Positions 46,548 through 56,278 of a stretch of 64,000 bases of DNA are shown in pieces. The stretch lies in contig BJGH01000001.1 of assembly GCA_014190355.1 (NCBI GenBank), forward strand, positions 62,001 through 126,000, given 5' to 3'. The translations under genes and the position numbers were made by a program. The stretch comes from Alphaproteobacteria bacterium (lineage in GTDB: Bacteria > Pseudomonadota > Alphaproteobacteria > Rickettsiales > UBA1997). How positions within the stretch are numbered: the first letter of the stretch is position 1; the number at the start of each line of letters is the position of its first letter. The notes beneath the pieces were generated by a model. It saw only the letters and a list, made by a program, of their open reading frames with translations. It was not told the DNA's origin and did no database searches.

Positions 46548-47851
46548 AAATTTCTAATGTCTATACTAAGTTGATGAGCAGTTAAACCTTCACAATTTGC
46601 TATTGCACTGGCATGAGAAGCTAAAACTTGAAATGATTTTTTATCGCACTGCATAATCGATCGTCTTTTAAGAAAGTCATAAACCGATAAACCGCTTGCA
46701 AATCTGGCATTAGCAGATGTTGGAAGAGTATGGCTTGGTCCTGCGATATAATCGCCAATCGCTTCAGGAGTGTATTCGCCAATAAAAATTGCTCCAGCAT
46801 TACTAATTTTTTCTAAATATGGTGAGTGATTTTTAACAATTATTTGCAAGTGTTCAGGAGCAATAAAATTTATTAACTTCGACGAGTGTAATAAATTATT
46901 TAAAACAAAAATCGCCGAATTTTTTAAAGATTCTTCAATAATTTTTCTGCGAGGCAATATTTTTAAAAAATCATTAATATGATGAATTATTTTGTTAGCA
47001 AACTCCATATCATCAACAAAAATAAAAGCTTTAGAATCAATTCCATGTTCGAGTTGCGATAATGCATCAATTGCAATCCATTTTGGATTAGCAAAATTCT
47101 CAGCAATTATTGAAACATCACTTGGACCAGCAATCATATCGATACCAACCTCACCATAAAGTTGTTTTTTAGCCAATGCAACAAAGGAATTACCTGGACC
47201 AACAATCTTATCAACTTTTGATATGGTTGGGGTCCCAAATGCCAAAGCAGATATAGCTTGAGCACCTCCAATTTTATAGATTTTTTTTACTTGGCAAATT
47301 TTTGCACAATATAAAATTGCTGGATTAATTTGATGATTAGCTAAGGGGGTAGTAATATAAACCTCTTTGACACCTGCAACTATTGCAGGAACAATCGACA
47401 TCAAAACGGAGCTTGGATAACTTGCACTTCCAGCTGGAACATAAACTCCAATTTTTTCAATTGCTTGCCAAACATTTCCCAATTTCATTCCACTCTCATC
47501 TGTGGTAAAAAAATCTAAAGGAAGCTGTTGCCGATGATAGTTATCAATTCTTTGAAAAGCAGTATCTAAAGCCAGTTTAAGTCGCTCATCAATTTGAATA
47601 TTTAGATTTTGAATTTCTTGAAAATCAACAACAAAATCTTTGGCATTTTTAAAATTAGCTTTATCAAATTTATTTGATAGTTCAACTAAAGCATGGTCTT
47701 TTTCATTTTTAACTTGCTCAATAATTGATTTAACAATTTCATTCGTTTCGATGTCATATGAATAATTTTGATGCAAAAAATTATAAACTTTTTGTGGTAG
47801 TGATCTTTCAAGATCATGTGAAATTTCGCTATCAAGACAAAAGACCTGCAT
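46544..47851 (-). CDS. hisD: histidinol dehydrogenase
   Basis: This 435-residue protein performs the last two steps of histidine synthesis. Motifs are GVYVPAGSASYPSSVLM, IAGPSDVSIIAE, ALSQLEHGIDSKAF (Zn ligands Gln/His), APEHLQII (Glu/His) and EYTPEAIGDYIAGPSHTLPTSANARFASGLSVYDFLKR with the Zn Asp, then EGLTAHQLS near the C-terminus. All catalytic positions look intact. It stands apart from the other his genes and is followed by bamD with a 4-bp overlap. Confidence 0.97.
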   Translation of the reverse strand: MQVFCLDSEISHDLERSLPQKVYNFLHQNYSYDIETNEIVKSIIEQVKNEKDHALVELSNKFDKANFKNAKDFVVDFQEIQNLNIQIDERLKLALDTAFQRIDNYHRQQLPLDFFTTDESGMKLGNVWQAIEKIGVYVPAGSASYPSSVLMSIVPAIVAGVKEVYITTPLANHQINPAILYCAKICQVKKIYKIGGAQAISALAFGTPTISKVDKIVGPGNSFVALAKKQLYGEVGIDMIAGPSDVSIIAENFANPKWIAIDALSQLEHGIDSKAFIFVDDMEFANKIIHHINDFLKILPRRKIIEESLKNSAIFVLNNLLHSSKLINFIAPEHLQIIVKNHSPYLEKISNAGAIFIGEYTPEAIGDYIAGPSHTLPTSANARFASGLSVYDFLKRRSIMQCDKKSFQVLASHASAIANCEGLTAHQLSIDIRNL

Positions 47852-47931
47852 TTGATTTATTTTTTAATTAATTTTTCAGTTAAAATAATAATCCCCAAAA
47901 TACAAATCTTATGATAAAAAACGAATAGGAA

Positions 47932-48540
47932 TTATTTAAATTTTATTTTATTGCCAACTTTAATATTATATTTATTCACTAATCCAGCATTAACCTCTAT
48001 GGCTTTATCAACTTCTTTTTGTGAAGAAATCAAAGTTTCGTCAAAAGGTTTAGCATTTTTATGGATATGAACTATTTTATTAGATTTGTCAACAAAGATA
48101 ATGTCAAGAGGAATTGCAGTATTTTTCATCCAGAAATTTGCAACTTGAGGAGTGTCAAATATAAACAGCATAGCGTTATCTTCTGACAAATTTTTAACTT
48201 CCATCAGTCCTTTAGTTCTTTTTTCAGCATTGTCAGCAATTGCAATATTTAGATCAATTAAATTTTTATTTTTATCTTCAATTATTATCAATTTGTGATT
48301 GAAATTCTTTTTATTTTGATTGAATTCTGTTTCATGAGAATTTAAAGTTGAGTTTAATTCTTGATTAGTATAATCTGATTGCTTAGAATTGTTTTGTTGA
48401 TTCTTAGGTGAAGAAGAATGACTTGAATCATGTTTATAATTCTTTTTAAGATCATCGGCATAAGAATAAGAGAAACCAATATTTAAAGAAATTGTGCAAG
48501 TTAAAATTGTTATTAAACATTTTAAAAATTTTATTTTCAT
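47932..48540 (-). CDS. exported DUF192 protein
   Basis: The ATG at 48540 gives 202 residues with a Sec signal peptide ([24 protein letters not shown]), a Ser/Asn-rich linker (about 35-80) and a C-terminal DUF192 domain: AEKRTKGLMEVKNLSEDNAMLFIFDTP, FWMKNTAIPLDIIFVD and KAIEVNAGLVNKYNIKVGN. The domain is found in small exported proteins of uncertain function. Longer upstream frames lack a signal peptide, so this start is preferred. Its first 47 bases overlap the start of lptA on the opposite strand. It lies upstream of hisD. Confidence 0.83.
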   Translation of the reverse strand: MKIKFLKCLITILTCTISLNIGFSYSYADDLKKNYKHDSSHSSSPKNQQNNSKQSDYTNQELNSTLNSHETEFNQNKKNFNHKLIIIEDKNKNLIDLNIAIADNAEKRTKGLMEVKNLSEDNAMLFIFDTPQVANFWMKNTAIPLDIIFVDKSNKIVHIHKNAKPFDETLISSQKEVDKAIEVNAGLVNKYNIKVGNKIKFK

Positions 48541-49165
48541 AAATTTAGTTATTATTTGTTTATTATTAATAAGCTTTAATAAAAGCAATGCTAATATATC
48601 CACATACAATTCTAATAAAGCTGAGCCAATTAAAAATCCTACGATTGCAAGTAAAAAAAAAATTGCCTCTACTCCAACAAAAATTCGTTCCGAAAAAATT
48701 ACCATTACCAGAAAAAACCAACTTGTTGAATTTACAGACAGCGTTATTATTGAAAAAGAAGACTCGTCTTTGTTAGCAGACAAAATGATTGTTATATACG
48801 AAGAAAATAAAAACAATGAAATTCACAACAAATCTACCAAAATAAAAAAAATTGAAGCAGTCGATAAAGTTAAAATATTCACTGAAGATTCAACTGCTAC
48901 AGCAGATACCGGCTATTATGATCCAAATGAAAATATTTTTGTTTTACAAAAAAATGTTATGGTTAATAATGGAACATCGATTGCAAGTGGTGAAAAATTT
49001 ATTTATAATTTAACATATAAAAAAGGTTATTTTATTGGCAAACAAAATCAAACCAACAAACAAAAAGATCAAGATGATCGAGTTATCGTAATAATTAACG
49101 ATAGCGTAAAAGATTTTAAAAAAACACAAAATGACAATGACCAAAAAAAATCTCAAAGTAAATAA
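48494..49165 (+). CDS. lptA: LptA-like LPS transport periplasmic protein
   Basis: From a GTG at 48494 the 223-residue protein has a signal peptide ([28 protein letters not shown], cleavage near 28) and an OstA-type beta-jellyroll: [73 protein letters not shown] in pieces. LptA bridges the periplasm for LPS. No ATG exists upstream of the signal peptide in this frame, so GTG is the best start. It overlaps lptB by 35 bp. lptC, usually upstream, is missing; the divergent DUF192 gene occupies its place. Confidence 0.85.
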   Translation: MQVKIVIKHFKNFIFINLVIICLLLISFNKSNANISTYNSNKAEPIKNPTIASKKKIASTPTKIRSEKITITRKNQLVEFTDSVIIEKEDSSLLADKMIVIYEENKNNEIHNKSTKIKKIEAVDKVKIFTEDSTATADTGYYDPNENIFVLQKNVMVNNGTSIASGEKFIYNLTYKKGYFIGKQNQTNKQKDQDDRVIVIINDSVKDFKKTQNDNDQKKSQSK

Positions 49166-49865
49166 CATAGCCAAATCATATGGCAAAAAATTAGTAATTC
49201 GCGATGTAAGCCTGCATGTCGAGCAAGGTGAAGTTGTTGGACTTCTTGGACCAAATGGAGCAGGAAAAACCACAAGCTTTTATATGATTGTAGGTCTTAT
49301 TCCAACCGATTCTGGAAAAATTAGAATTGATGATATCGACATCACTCATTTTCCAATGTATCAACGCTCAAGACTTGGGATTGGATATCTACCCCAAGAA
49401 GCGTCCATTTTTCGTGGGCTAAATGTTGAAGAAAATATTATGGCAATTTTGGAAATTTCAGAAGCAAATATCGAAAAACGTAAAGAAAAGCTAGAAGAAC
49501 TTTTACAAGAGTTTTCAATTAGTCACATTCGAAAATCACATGCTTTAGCATTATCTGGAGGAGAAAGAAGAAGAGTTGAAATTGCCCGAGCAATTGCAAC
49601 TAACCCTGCTTTTATTTTACTTGATGAACCATTTGCAGGAGTTGATCCAATAGCTGTTAATGATATTCGTTTGATGATTAATCACCTTAAAAATCGCAAT
49701 ATTGGTATTTTAATTACCGATCACAATGTTCGTGAAACCTTATCAATAGTTGATCGAGCTTATATAGTCTATGATGGTAAAATTTTAGTTTCTGGCGACA
49801 AAGAACAAATTATTGAAGATCAAAAAGTTAAAGATGTTTATTTGGGAAACAATTTTAAAATTTAA
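49131..49865 (+). CDS. lptB: LPS export ABC transporter ATP-binding protein LptB
   Basis: This 244-residue ABC ATPase has Walker [17 protein letters not shown]-loop [19 protein letters not shown] (typical of LptB), the signature [14 protein letters not shown], Walker [14 protein letters not shown] and the switch His in [11 protein letters not shown]. It powers extraction of LPS with LptF/G/C. It overlaps lptA by 35 bp, an unusually long overlap, and converges with erpA. An alternative start lies two codons downstream (MTKKN). Confidence 0.97.
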   Translation: MTMTKKNLKVNNIAKSYGKKLVIRDVSLHVEQGEVVGLLGPNGAGKTTSFYMIVGLIPTDSGKIRIDDIDITHFPMYQRSRLGIGYLPQEASIFRGLNVEENIMAILEISEANIEKRKEKLEELLQEFSISHIRKSHALALSGGERRRVEIARAIATNPAFILLDEPFAGVDPIAVNDIRLMINHLKNRNIGILITDHNVRETLSIVDRAYIVYDGKILVSGDKEQIIEDQKVKDVYLGNNFKI

Positions 49866-49884
49866 TTTTTTAGAATATTTTTTA

Positions 49885-50220
49885 TTAAATTGAAAATGAT
49901 GATCCGCAACCACAATTAGCTTTAGCATTGGGATTTGATACTTTAAAATATTGAGCCCCTAATTCAGTAACAAAATCTAGTTGCGATCCCTCTAAAAACT
50001 GTATTGAGGTTGAATCTGTAACTACTAAATTCTCACAATTTTCACTATAGATCAAAAGATCATCTTCTTGCATTTTATCATCCAAAGAAAAAATATATTG
50101 AAAACCACTACATCCTCCGGAGGATATGGCAATTCTTAAGAATTTATGATGATTTTGTTCTTTATTTCTAACTTCACGAATTCTTGATAATGCTGATTCA
50201 CTTACAATAATTTGAGTCAT
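49885..50220 (-). CDS. erpA: A-type iron-sulfur cluster carrier
   Basis: This 111-residue protein carries the three conserved Cys of A-type carriers, one in SSGGCSGFQYIF and the pair in NCGCGSSFSI. The first helix has LSRIREVRNKEQ. ErpA/IscA proteins pass 4Fe-4S clusters to target enzymes such as SdhB or LeuC in this window. ErpA and IscA cannot be told apart with certainty. Its start overlaps the hisE stop by 4 bp (ATGA), so it is expressed with hisE. Confidence 0.85.
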   Translation of the reverse strand: MTQIIVSESALSRIREVRNKEQNHHKFLRIAISSGGCSGFQYIFSLDDKMQEDDLLIYSENCENLVVTDSTSIQFLEGSQLDFVTELGAQYFKVSNPNAKANCGCGSSFSI

Positions 50221-50567
50221 TTCTTAATTTGATTTCTTTGGTAAAACTCTTGAAAAATATCGGCAAAACTAACTTGGTTTTTTGCCATTAAAATCATGGT
50301 ATGAAAATATAAATCGCAAATTTCATTGATTAGATCTTGACGCAATTTTGAACATGATTGACTAGTTAAATCATTATTGTCAATTGAACTTTTATTGAGC
50401 AATAAGCTAGCAATTACAACCTCAACCGCTTCTTCTCCAACCTTTTGAGCAATTGATTCAACGCCTTTTTGACTAAGTTTTGAAATGTATGAATTTACCT
50501 CTGGACTATTTATTTTTTTTTCAATAATATTGATTAATTCTTCAAAGTTTAATTGATTTTTAGACAT
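50217..50567 (-). CDS. hisE: phosphoribosyl-ATP pyrophosphatase
   Basis: This 116-residue HisE hydrolyses phosphoribosyl-ATP in the second step of histidine synthesis. Motifs are YISKLSQKGVESIAQKVGEEAVEVVIASL and ELINEICDLYFHTMILM-like (DLINEICDLYFHTMILM) with the metal-binding acidic residues. There is no HisI domain, so HisI is separate. It is the fourth dispersed his gene in the window and is followed by erpA with a 4-bp overlap. Confidence 0.94.
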   Translation of the reverse strand: MSKNQLNFEELINIIEKKINSPEVNSYISKLSQKGVESIAQKVGEEAVEVVIASLLLNKSSIDNNDLTSQSCSKLRQDLINEICDLYFHTMILMAKNQVSFADIFQEFYQRNQIKK

Positions 50568-50641
50568 TATTAGTATTTTTTAATTTTTTAAAATATTTAA
50601 ATAAAAAACAGATTTTAAGATATTTAAAATAAATTGAAAGC

Positions 50642-50670
50642 TTGACTTGCATTTTAATCATTTTTAATTT
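50642..50670 (+). promoter_or_regulatory. possible promoter upstream of ndk
   Basis: TTGACT at 50642-50647 (five of six -35 bases), 17 bp and TAATTT at 50665-50670 (weak -10). This would give a leader of about 145 nt. The rest of the 256-bp gap between hisE and ndk (50568-50823) holds no gene or clear structure. Confidence 0.3.
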
Positions 50671-50823
50671 TGATGTTAAGTAAATTTTTAAAATAATTAA
50701 AACTTAAAAAAATAAAAAACATCAAAACAATTTGTTGAATTAATTTTTTTAAATTATATTACTGTTTATTTAAAACTAAAGTCTAAATAATTCAGTGTTT
50801 TTTTTCAACCAAATAATTTTCAT

Positions 50824-51246
50824 ATGGCTACCGAATATACATTATCAATAATTAAACCAGATGCAGTTGAGAGAAATCTTACTGGCAAAATCAACACTAA
50901 GTTTGAATCTGCGGGTTTAAAAATTGTTGGACAAAAAATGCTTCAACTTTCAGAAAAAACCGCTCAAGAATTTTATGCAGTTCATAATCAACGACCTTTC
51001 TTCAAGGACTTAGTTAAGTTTATGATTTCTGGGCCAGTTGTAGTTCAAGTTCTTAAAGGTGAAAATGCCGTTGCAAAAAATCGTGAAATTATGGGAGCAA
51101 CTAATCCTGCTAATGCTGATGCTGGAACAATTCGTAAAGAATTCGCATTATCAATTGAAGCTAATTCAGTTCATGGTTCTGATAGTTTGGAAAACGCTCA
51201 CAATGAAATTTTATTCTTCTTTGCTAAAAGCGAATTAGTTGGTTAA
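50824..51246 (+). CDS. ndk: nucleoside diphosphate kinase
   Basis: This 140-residue protein balances nucleoside triphosphate pools. The start [20 protein letters not shown], the active-site His region [21 protein letters not shown] (phospho-His) and the nucleotide-binding [15 protein letters not shown] are textbook. The length is normal. It lies 63 bp before glyQ on the same strand and may share its transcript. Confidence 0.98.
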   Translation: MATEYTLSIIKPDAVERNLTGKINTKFESAGLKIVGQKMLQLSEKTAQEFYAVHNQRPFFKDLVKFMISGPVVVQVLKGENAVAKNREIMGATNPANADAGTIRKEFALSIEANSVHGSDSLENAHNEILFFFAKSELVG

Positions 51247-51309
51247 TTTTAGGATACTTGTATGGCTTTTCAAAACTCTTAAATCCATAAATAAATTATT
51301 CCAAATCTT

Positions 51310-52182
51310 ATGAAATCATTTCAAAAAATAATCAGTGATTTACAAAATTTTTGGGCAAGTAACGGTTGTGCAATTCTGCAACCAATTGATATCGAAGTTG
51401 GAGCAGGAACACTTCATCCTTTCACAGTCTTAAAAGCTTTAGGAAATAAACCATGGAAAATTGCCTATGTTCAACCCTGTAGAAGACCAACAGATGCTCG
51501 TTACGCTTCCAATCCCAATCGTTTTAGTCATTATTTTCAGTTTCAAGTTTTGTTAAAACCCGCTCCTGCTAATATCAAAGACTTATATTTGCAAAGCCTT
51601 GAATTAATTGGCCTAAATCTTGAAAAAAACGATATTCGTTTTGTTGAAGACGATTGGCAGAATCCATCAGTTGGAGCATCTGGGCTTGGCTGGGAAGTTT
51701 GGTTTAATGGTATGGAAATCACCCAATTCACCTATATGCAACAAGTTGGAGGAATTGAATGCGAAGTTACACCTGGAGAAATTACTTACGGACTAGAGAG
51801 AATTGCTATGCATCTTCAGGGTGTTAATAACATTCTTGAAATTAAATGGAATGATGCTGAAAATCCTCAAGAAATTATAAGTTATGGAGATCTTTATCAG
51901 AAAAGTGAATATCAAAATTCATTTTTCATTTTGGAGCAAAGTAACATAGAAACTTTGTTTAAGAATTTTGAAGAATGTAAATCTTTATCGACTAGCTTAT
52001 CTGAAAATAAACTAGCGGTACCTGCTTATGAACAAGCATTAAAAGCTAGTCATATTCTTAATTTGCTTGATGCAAGAGGATCTATTTCAGTTAACGAAAG
52101 AGCCTCTTATATTAATCAAATTCGCAAACTTGTTAAAAACTGTTGTGAATTATCGATTAATAGTAATAGCTTTAATAGTTAA
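51310..52182 (+). CDS. glyQ: glycyl-tRNA synthetase alpha subunit
   Basis: This 290-residue protein is the catalytic alpha chain of the bacterial alpha2beta2 GlyRS. Motif 1/2 regions include [83 protein letters not shown] and [11 protein letters not shown]. The beta subunit glyS, usually the next gene, is absent; fadE follows after 28 bp. The beta chain must therefore be encoded elsewhere. Confidence 0.97.
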   Translation: MKSFQKIISDLQNFWASNGCAILQPIDIEVGAGTLHPFTVLKALGNKPWKIAYVQPCRRPTDARYASNPNRFSHYFQFQVLLKPAPANIKDLYLQSLELIGLNLEKNDIRFVEDDWQNPSVGASGLGWEVWFNGMEITQFTYMQQVGGIECEVTPGEITYGLERIAMHLQGVNNILEIKWNDAENPQEIISYGDLYQKSEYQNSFFILEQSNIETLFKNFEECKSLSTSLSENKLAVPAYEQALKASHILNLLDARGSISVNERASYINQIRKLVKNCCELSINSNSFNS

Positions 52183-52210
52183 CTTTCATTAACATCAACC
52201 ACTAATAACT

Positions 52211-54664
52211 ATGTTATCATCAATATCATTTATTGAAAGTCTTAGTCTTTTAACTTCAGAAATTCCATACTACAACACCATCGTTATATTTATTGCACTT
52301 TTTTTTATTTATAATCGTTTAAGTTCTCCTTTTCAATTTTTGTGGGGTGCACTGTTTTTTTTGAAATTCAATCTTTCTATTGTATTTTGGTCAAGCTATA
52401 TTATCACCGCCATTTCATTTAGTATTAAATTTTTTAGACGTTATTTAGTTACAAAACCAATCATTTCAATTATTAAGCAATTAGGACTTTTACCAAAAAT
52501 ATCTGAAACCGAAAAGATTGCTCTAACTTCTGGTAATACTTGGATTGATAGCGAAATATTTTCTGGTCGACCAAACTTTAATAAAATTTTTAAAGAAAAA
52601 TATCCAGTTTTAAATGATGAGGAAAAATCCTTCTTAAATAATGAAGTTGAAGAAGTTTGTAAAATGTGCGTTGATTATGATGTTCAATTAAGAAGAGATT
52701 TGTCACCTGAGGTCTGGAAATATCTTGGCGATAAAAAATTCTTTGGCATGATTATTCCCAAGAAATATGGTGGACTTGGTTTCTCAGCATATGCTCATAG
52801 CTGCGTAGTTGAAAAACTTGCTTCTCGAAGTGTTGTTCTTGCTATTACCACAATGGTTCCCAATTCACTCGGTCCTGCTGAGTTACTATTGCACTATGGA
52901 ACAAAAGATCAACAAGATTATTATTTACCTCGTCTGGCCATTGGTCAAGAATTGCCATGCTTTGCCCTTACTGAGCCGACTGCAGGAAGCGATGCAACTT
53001 CAATAATTTCCAATGGGATTCTATTTAAAGATTCCGATGGAATAATTAAAATTCGTCTTAACTGGAACAAGCGATACATTACTCTTGGAGCATATGCTAG
53101 TTTAATTGGTTTAGCTTTTCAACTTCGTGATCCTCAGCGTTTAATGTTTTCTCAGGAAGAGGTGGGGATTACTTGCGCTTTAATTCCTTACAATACCCCA
53201 GGAGTTCGCCAAGGTCGAAGACATGATCCACTTGCTACCCCTTTTGTCAATTCACCAATTAATGGTGAAAATGTTATCATTACTCTTGATGCCATTATCG
53301 GTAAAGAAAAAGGCTTAGGAAAGGGCTGGCAAATGTTAATGGAATGTTTGTCAGTTGGAAGAGGAATTTCTTTACCAGCTACGAGCTCTGGAGGATCAAA
53401 ATTAGTTCTTAGAACAGTTACTGCTTATGGTTTAATACGCGAACAATTTGGAACCCCTATTGCCAAATTCGAAGGGGTAGAAGAAATTATCGCAAGAATT
53501 GCCTCTAGAACTTATGCCCTTGATGCAATGCGAAGATTCAGTGCAGGAGCTGTTGATAGCGGAATAAAACCTGCGGTGATTGGAGCAATTGCTAAATATC
53601 ATTCAACCGAAATCTTTCGTCAAAATATTAATGACGGCATGGATATTTTAGGAGGAAGCGCAATAATTCGTGGACCAAGAAATATTTTAGCTAATCCATA
53701 TTTTTCAACACCAATTTCTATTACCGTTGAGGGATCAAATGTTATGACTCGTAGTTTAATTCACTTTGGTCAAGGATCAATAATGTCTCATCCTTATGCT
53801 TTCAAAGAAATATCGGCACTACAAAACAATGACTTGGTAAGTTTTGATAAAGAATTCTTCAACCATGTTGGCCATTTGTTTAGCAATATTATTAGAGCTT
53901 TTTTAATGTCGTTAACCCGTGGTAATTTTAATATTCATCCTGCTCATTTTTTTTCCAAAGATTTAACAGTAGTTTATAGTAAAAAAATTGCTTGGTGTAG
54001 CACAATATTTGCAGTTTTGGCTGATATTGCTCTTGCTCGATATGGTGGAAATTTAAAACGCAAAGAAAAGTTAAATGGAAGATTTGGTGATGCTTTATCG
54101 GCAATGTATATAGCCATTTCAATTCTTCGTAAATATGAGTTTAATGGCAAAAAACCTGAAGAATGCGATATTGCAAAACTTGCTCTTAAAGAACAGCTTA
54201 ATAAAGCCCAAATAGCCATAGACGGAATTTTTCAAAATATTTTCTTAGGAATCGGTAAAATTTTCCTAAAACCATTTTATCATTTTTCTCGAATCAATAT
54301 TTTTACGACTTCGGCTCATGATTCACTTGGAAAAAATGTTGTAAGTAATTTAATTAAAAACTCCCCTCAGCGCGATAATCTTACTGCCGGAATTTTTATC
54401 AATAATGATCGCTTGGATAATCTTGGTCGATTAGAAAATGCTATGAAACTGTCTGAGGAAGCCCAAACTGCTAATCACAAAATCAAAAACGCTATTAAAT
54501 TAAAGTTCTTGCCAAATAAACCAGTTAACGATTTAATTGAACTAGCTTTTGAAAAATCAATCATCAATTTACAAGAAAAGCATATTCTAACTGATGCAAG
54601 AACTGCAATGTTGGATGCTGTTCAGGTTGACGAATATAGCCTTGATGATTATCACAAAATATAA
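52211..54664 (+). CDS. fadE: acyl-CoA dehydrogenase, FadE-like
   Basis: This 817-residue protein matches the long FadE type. An N-terminal hydrophobic region (about 20-75) anchors it in the membrane. The acyl-CoA dehydrogenase core follows with KKYGGLGFSAYAHS, FALTEPTAGSDATS (FAD loop), ITCALIPYNTPGV, RGISLPATSSGGSK and IREQFGTPIAKFEGVEE, then a C-terminal DUF1974-like helical domain. It introduces the first double bond in beta-oxidation. It lies 28 bp after glyQ and 5 bp before trpG, a mixed transcript. Confidence 0.93.
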   Translation: MLSSISFIESLSLLTSEIPYYNTIVIFIALFFIYNRLSSPFQFLWGALFFLKFNLSIVFWSSYIITAISFSIKFFRRYLVTKPIISIIKQLGLLPKISETEKIALTSGNTWIDSEIFSGRPNFNKIFKEKYPVLNDEEKSFLNNEVEEVCKMCVDYDVQLRRDLSPEVWKYLGDKKFFGMIIPKKYGGLGFSAYAHSCVVEKLASRSVVLAITTMVPNSLGPAELLLHYGTKDQQDYYLPRLAIGQELPCFALTEPTAGSDATSIISNGILFKDSDGIIKIRLNWNKRYITLGAYASLIGLAFQLRDPQRLMFSQEEVGITCALIPYNTPGVRQGRRHDPLATPFVNSPINGENVIITLDAIIGKEKGLGKGWQMLMECLSVGRGISLPATSSGGSKLVLRTVTAYGLIREQFGTPIAKFEGVEEIIARIASRTYALDAMRRFSAGAVDSGIKPAVIGAIAKYHSTEIFRQNINDGMDILGGSAIIRGPRNILANPYFSTPISITVEGSNVMTRSLIHFGQGSIMSHPYAFKEISALQNNDLVSFDKEFFNHVGHLFSNIIRAFLMSLTRGNFNIHPAHFFSKDLTVVYSKKIAWCSTIFAVLADIALARYGGNLKRKEKLNGRFGDALSAMYIAISILRKYEFNGKKPEECDIAKLALKEQLNKAQIAIDGIFQNIFLGIGKIFLKPFYHFSRINIFTTSAHDSLGKNVVSNLIKNSPQRDNLTAGIFINNDRLDNLGRLENAMKLSEEAQTANHKIKNAIKLKFLPNKPVNDLIELAFEKSIINLQEKHILTDARTAMLDAVQVDEYSLDDYHKI

Positions 54665-54669
54665 TTACA

Positions 54670-55239
54670 ATGATATTACTGATCGATAACTACGATAGCT
54701 TTACTTACAATTTATATCACTACCTTATCCAAGCCAGTAGCTTAAAAGTAGTGGTTAGAAGAAATGATCAAATTACTATCGCTGAAATTTACAAACTTAA
54801 ACCTTTAGCAATAGTAATTTCACCAGGACCTTGCTCTCCAAATGAAGCTGGGATTTGCCTTGAAGCAATCAAAGAATTTGCAGGAAAAATCCCGATTCTA
54901 GGTGTATGTCTTGGTCATCAAGCAATTGGACAGGCATTTGGTGGTAAAATCATCAGAACATATCCAGTTCACGGTAAAACTAGTGAAATTTTTCACAATC
55001 AAAAAAATTTATTTAAAAATATCCCCTCGCCTTTCAAAGCTACTCGTTATCATTCTCTTATTATCGAAAAAAAAACTTGCCCAAAAAACCTTGAGATTAC
55101 CGCTCAAAGTGCCGATGAGATTATTATGGCAATTGCTGATGAAAAATTAAAAATATATGGAGTTCAATTTCACCCAGAATCAATTGCTTGTGAATTTGGA
55201 ATGGAAATTATCAGTAATTTTATTAAATTAATTAAATAA
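54670..55239 (+). CDS. trpG: anthranilate/aminodeoxychorismate synthase glutamine amidotransferase
   Basis: This 189-residue class-I glutamine amidotransferase has LLIDNYDSFTYNLYHYL, VISPGPCSPNEAG, the nucleophile in LGVCLGHQAIGQAFGG and the His/Glu in QFHPESI. It supplies ammonia to TrpE or PabB. Because trpD follows after 37 bp, TrpG is the better name, but the family often serves both enzymes. The partner trpE is not in the window. Confidence 0.92.
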   Translation: MILLIDNYDSFTYNLYHYLIQASSLKVVVRRNDQITIAEIYKLKPLAIVISPGPCSPNEAGICLEAIKEFAGKIPILGVCLGHQAIGQAFGGKIIRTYPVHGKTSEIFHNQKNLFKNIPSPFKATRYHSLIIEKKTCPKNLEITAQSADEIIMAIADEKLKIYGVQFHPESIACEFGMEIISNFIKLIK

Positions 55240-55276
55240 TAAAGTTATAATTGAGAATAAATAAGCTGTTTTAACA

Positions 55277-56278
55277 ATGAATAATCTGCAAAATTTAATT
55301 ACCAATTCAAATCTCTCACAACTTAATTCTAAAGATTTCTACGATATTTTCAAAGCTATTCTTGCCGATCAATTTAATGAAAAGCAAATTTTAAATTTTT
55401 TAGTTGAATTAAATCACCATAACTTACCAACTCCTGCTTTTATTGGAGCAGTTAAAGCGTTAAAAGAAGAAATGATCAACATTCAAGCTCCTAAAAATTC
55501 CCTTGATTTGTGTGGTACCGGTGGAGATCAACTTAATACCCTAAACATTTCCAGTGCTACTTGTTTTGTTGTAGCGGGAGCAAATGTTTGCGTTGCCAAA
55601 CATGGCAATAAAGCCATCTCTTCAAAATCAGGTTCAGCTGATATTTTTTTTGAATTAGGAATAAAAATTTCAGATAAAATAGATATTATTGAAAACAATT
55701 TATTAGAAAAAAATTTAGCATTTTTATTTGCAGTTGATTTTCATCCTGCTTTAAAAAAATTAGCACCAATTCGTAAAAAATTAGGTCATCCAACAATTTT
55801 TAATTACCTTGGTCCACTACTTTCTCCAGCTAATTGCTCTAGTCAGTTAATTGGTACTTCGCGTTATGATACGATGTTAAAAATTGCTAATGTTATTGCC
55901 CAAGATCCAAAGAATCATGCTTTTATCGTTCATGGATTTGATGGAATGGATGAAATAACTCTCACCAATAAAACTCATTTACTTGAGGTTGAAAATGGCA
56001 AAATTAATCAGCAGATAATTATCAATCCTGAAGATTTTGATTTAAAATTAGTTGATCTCAAAGAACTTCAAGGTTTTGATCCGAAAAATAATGCCCAAAA
56101 ATTATTAGCCCTTCTCAATGGCGAAAAATCTGCTTATCGTGATATTGTTGTTCTTAATAGCGCATTTGCTTTATTGCTTGTCAAAAAAGTTAAAACAGTT
56201 GAGGAAGGAATTGCTTTGGCACAAAAAATTATTGATCAAAAACAAGCTTTGGCAATTCTTGAAAGTTTGAAAAATTAA
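55277..56278 (+). CDS. trpD: anthranilate phosphoribosyltransferase
   Basis: This 333-residue protein transfers phosphoribose to anthranilate. Motifs are LCGTGGDQLNTLNISS (PRPP loop), VAKHGNKAISSKSGSADIFFELG and HPTIFNYLGPLLSPA. The length is normal and no key residue seems lost. It follows trpG and converges with xseA with a 4-bp overlap of the ends. trpC, F, B and A are elsewhere. Confidence 0.96.
   Translation: MNNLQNLITNSNLSQLNSKDFYDIFKAILADQFNEKQILNFLVELNHHNLPTPAFIGAVKALKEEMINIQAPKNSLDLCGTGGDQLNTLNISSATCFVVAGANVCVAKHGNKAISSKSGSADIFFELGIKISDKIDIIENNLLEKNLAFLFAVDFHPALKKLAPIRKKLGHPTIFNYLGPLLSPANCSSQLIGTSRYDTMLKIANVIAQDPKNHAFIVHGFDGMDEITLTNKTHLLEVENGKINQQIIINPEDFDLKLVDLKELQGFDPKNNAQKLLALLNGEKSAYRDIVVLNSAFALLLVKKVKTVEEGIALAQKIIDQKQALAILESLKN

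Noticed and set aside
48541..48816. Longer start for the DUF192 protein
   Set aside because: It would place the obvious signal peptide internally and overlap lptA fully; the ATG at 48540 is better.
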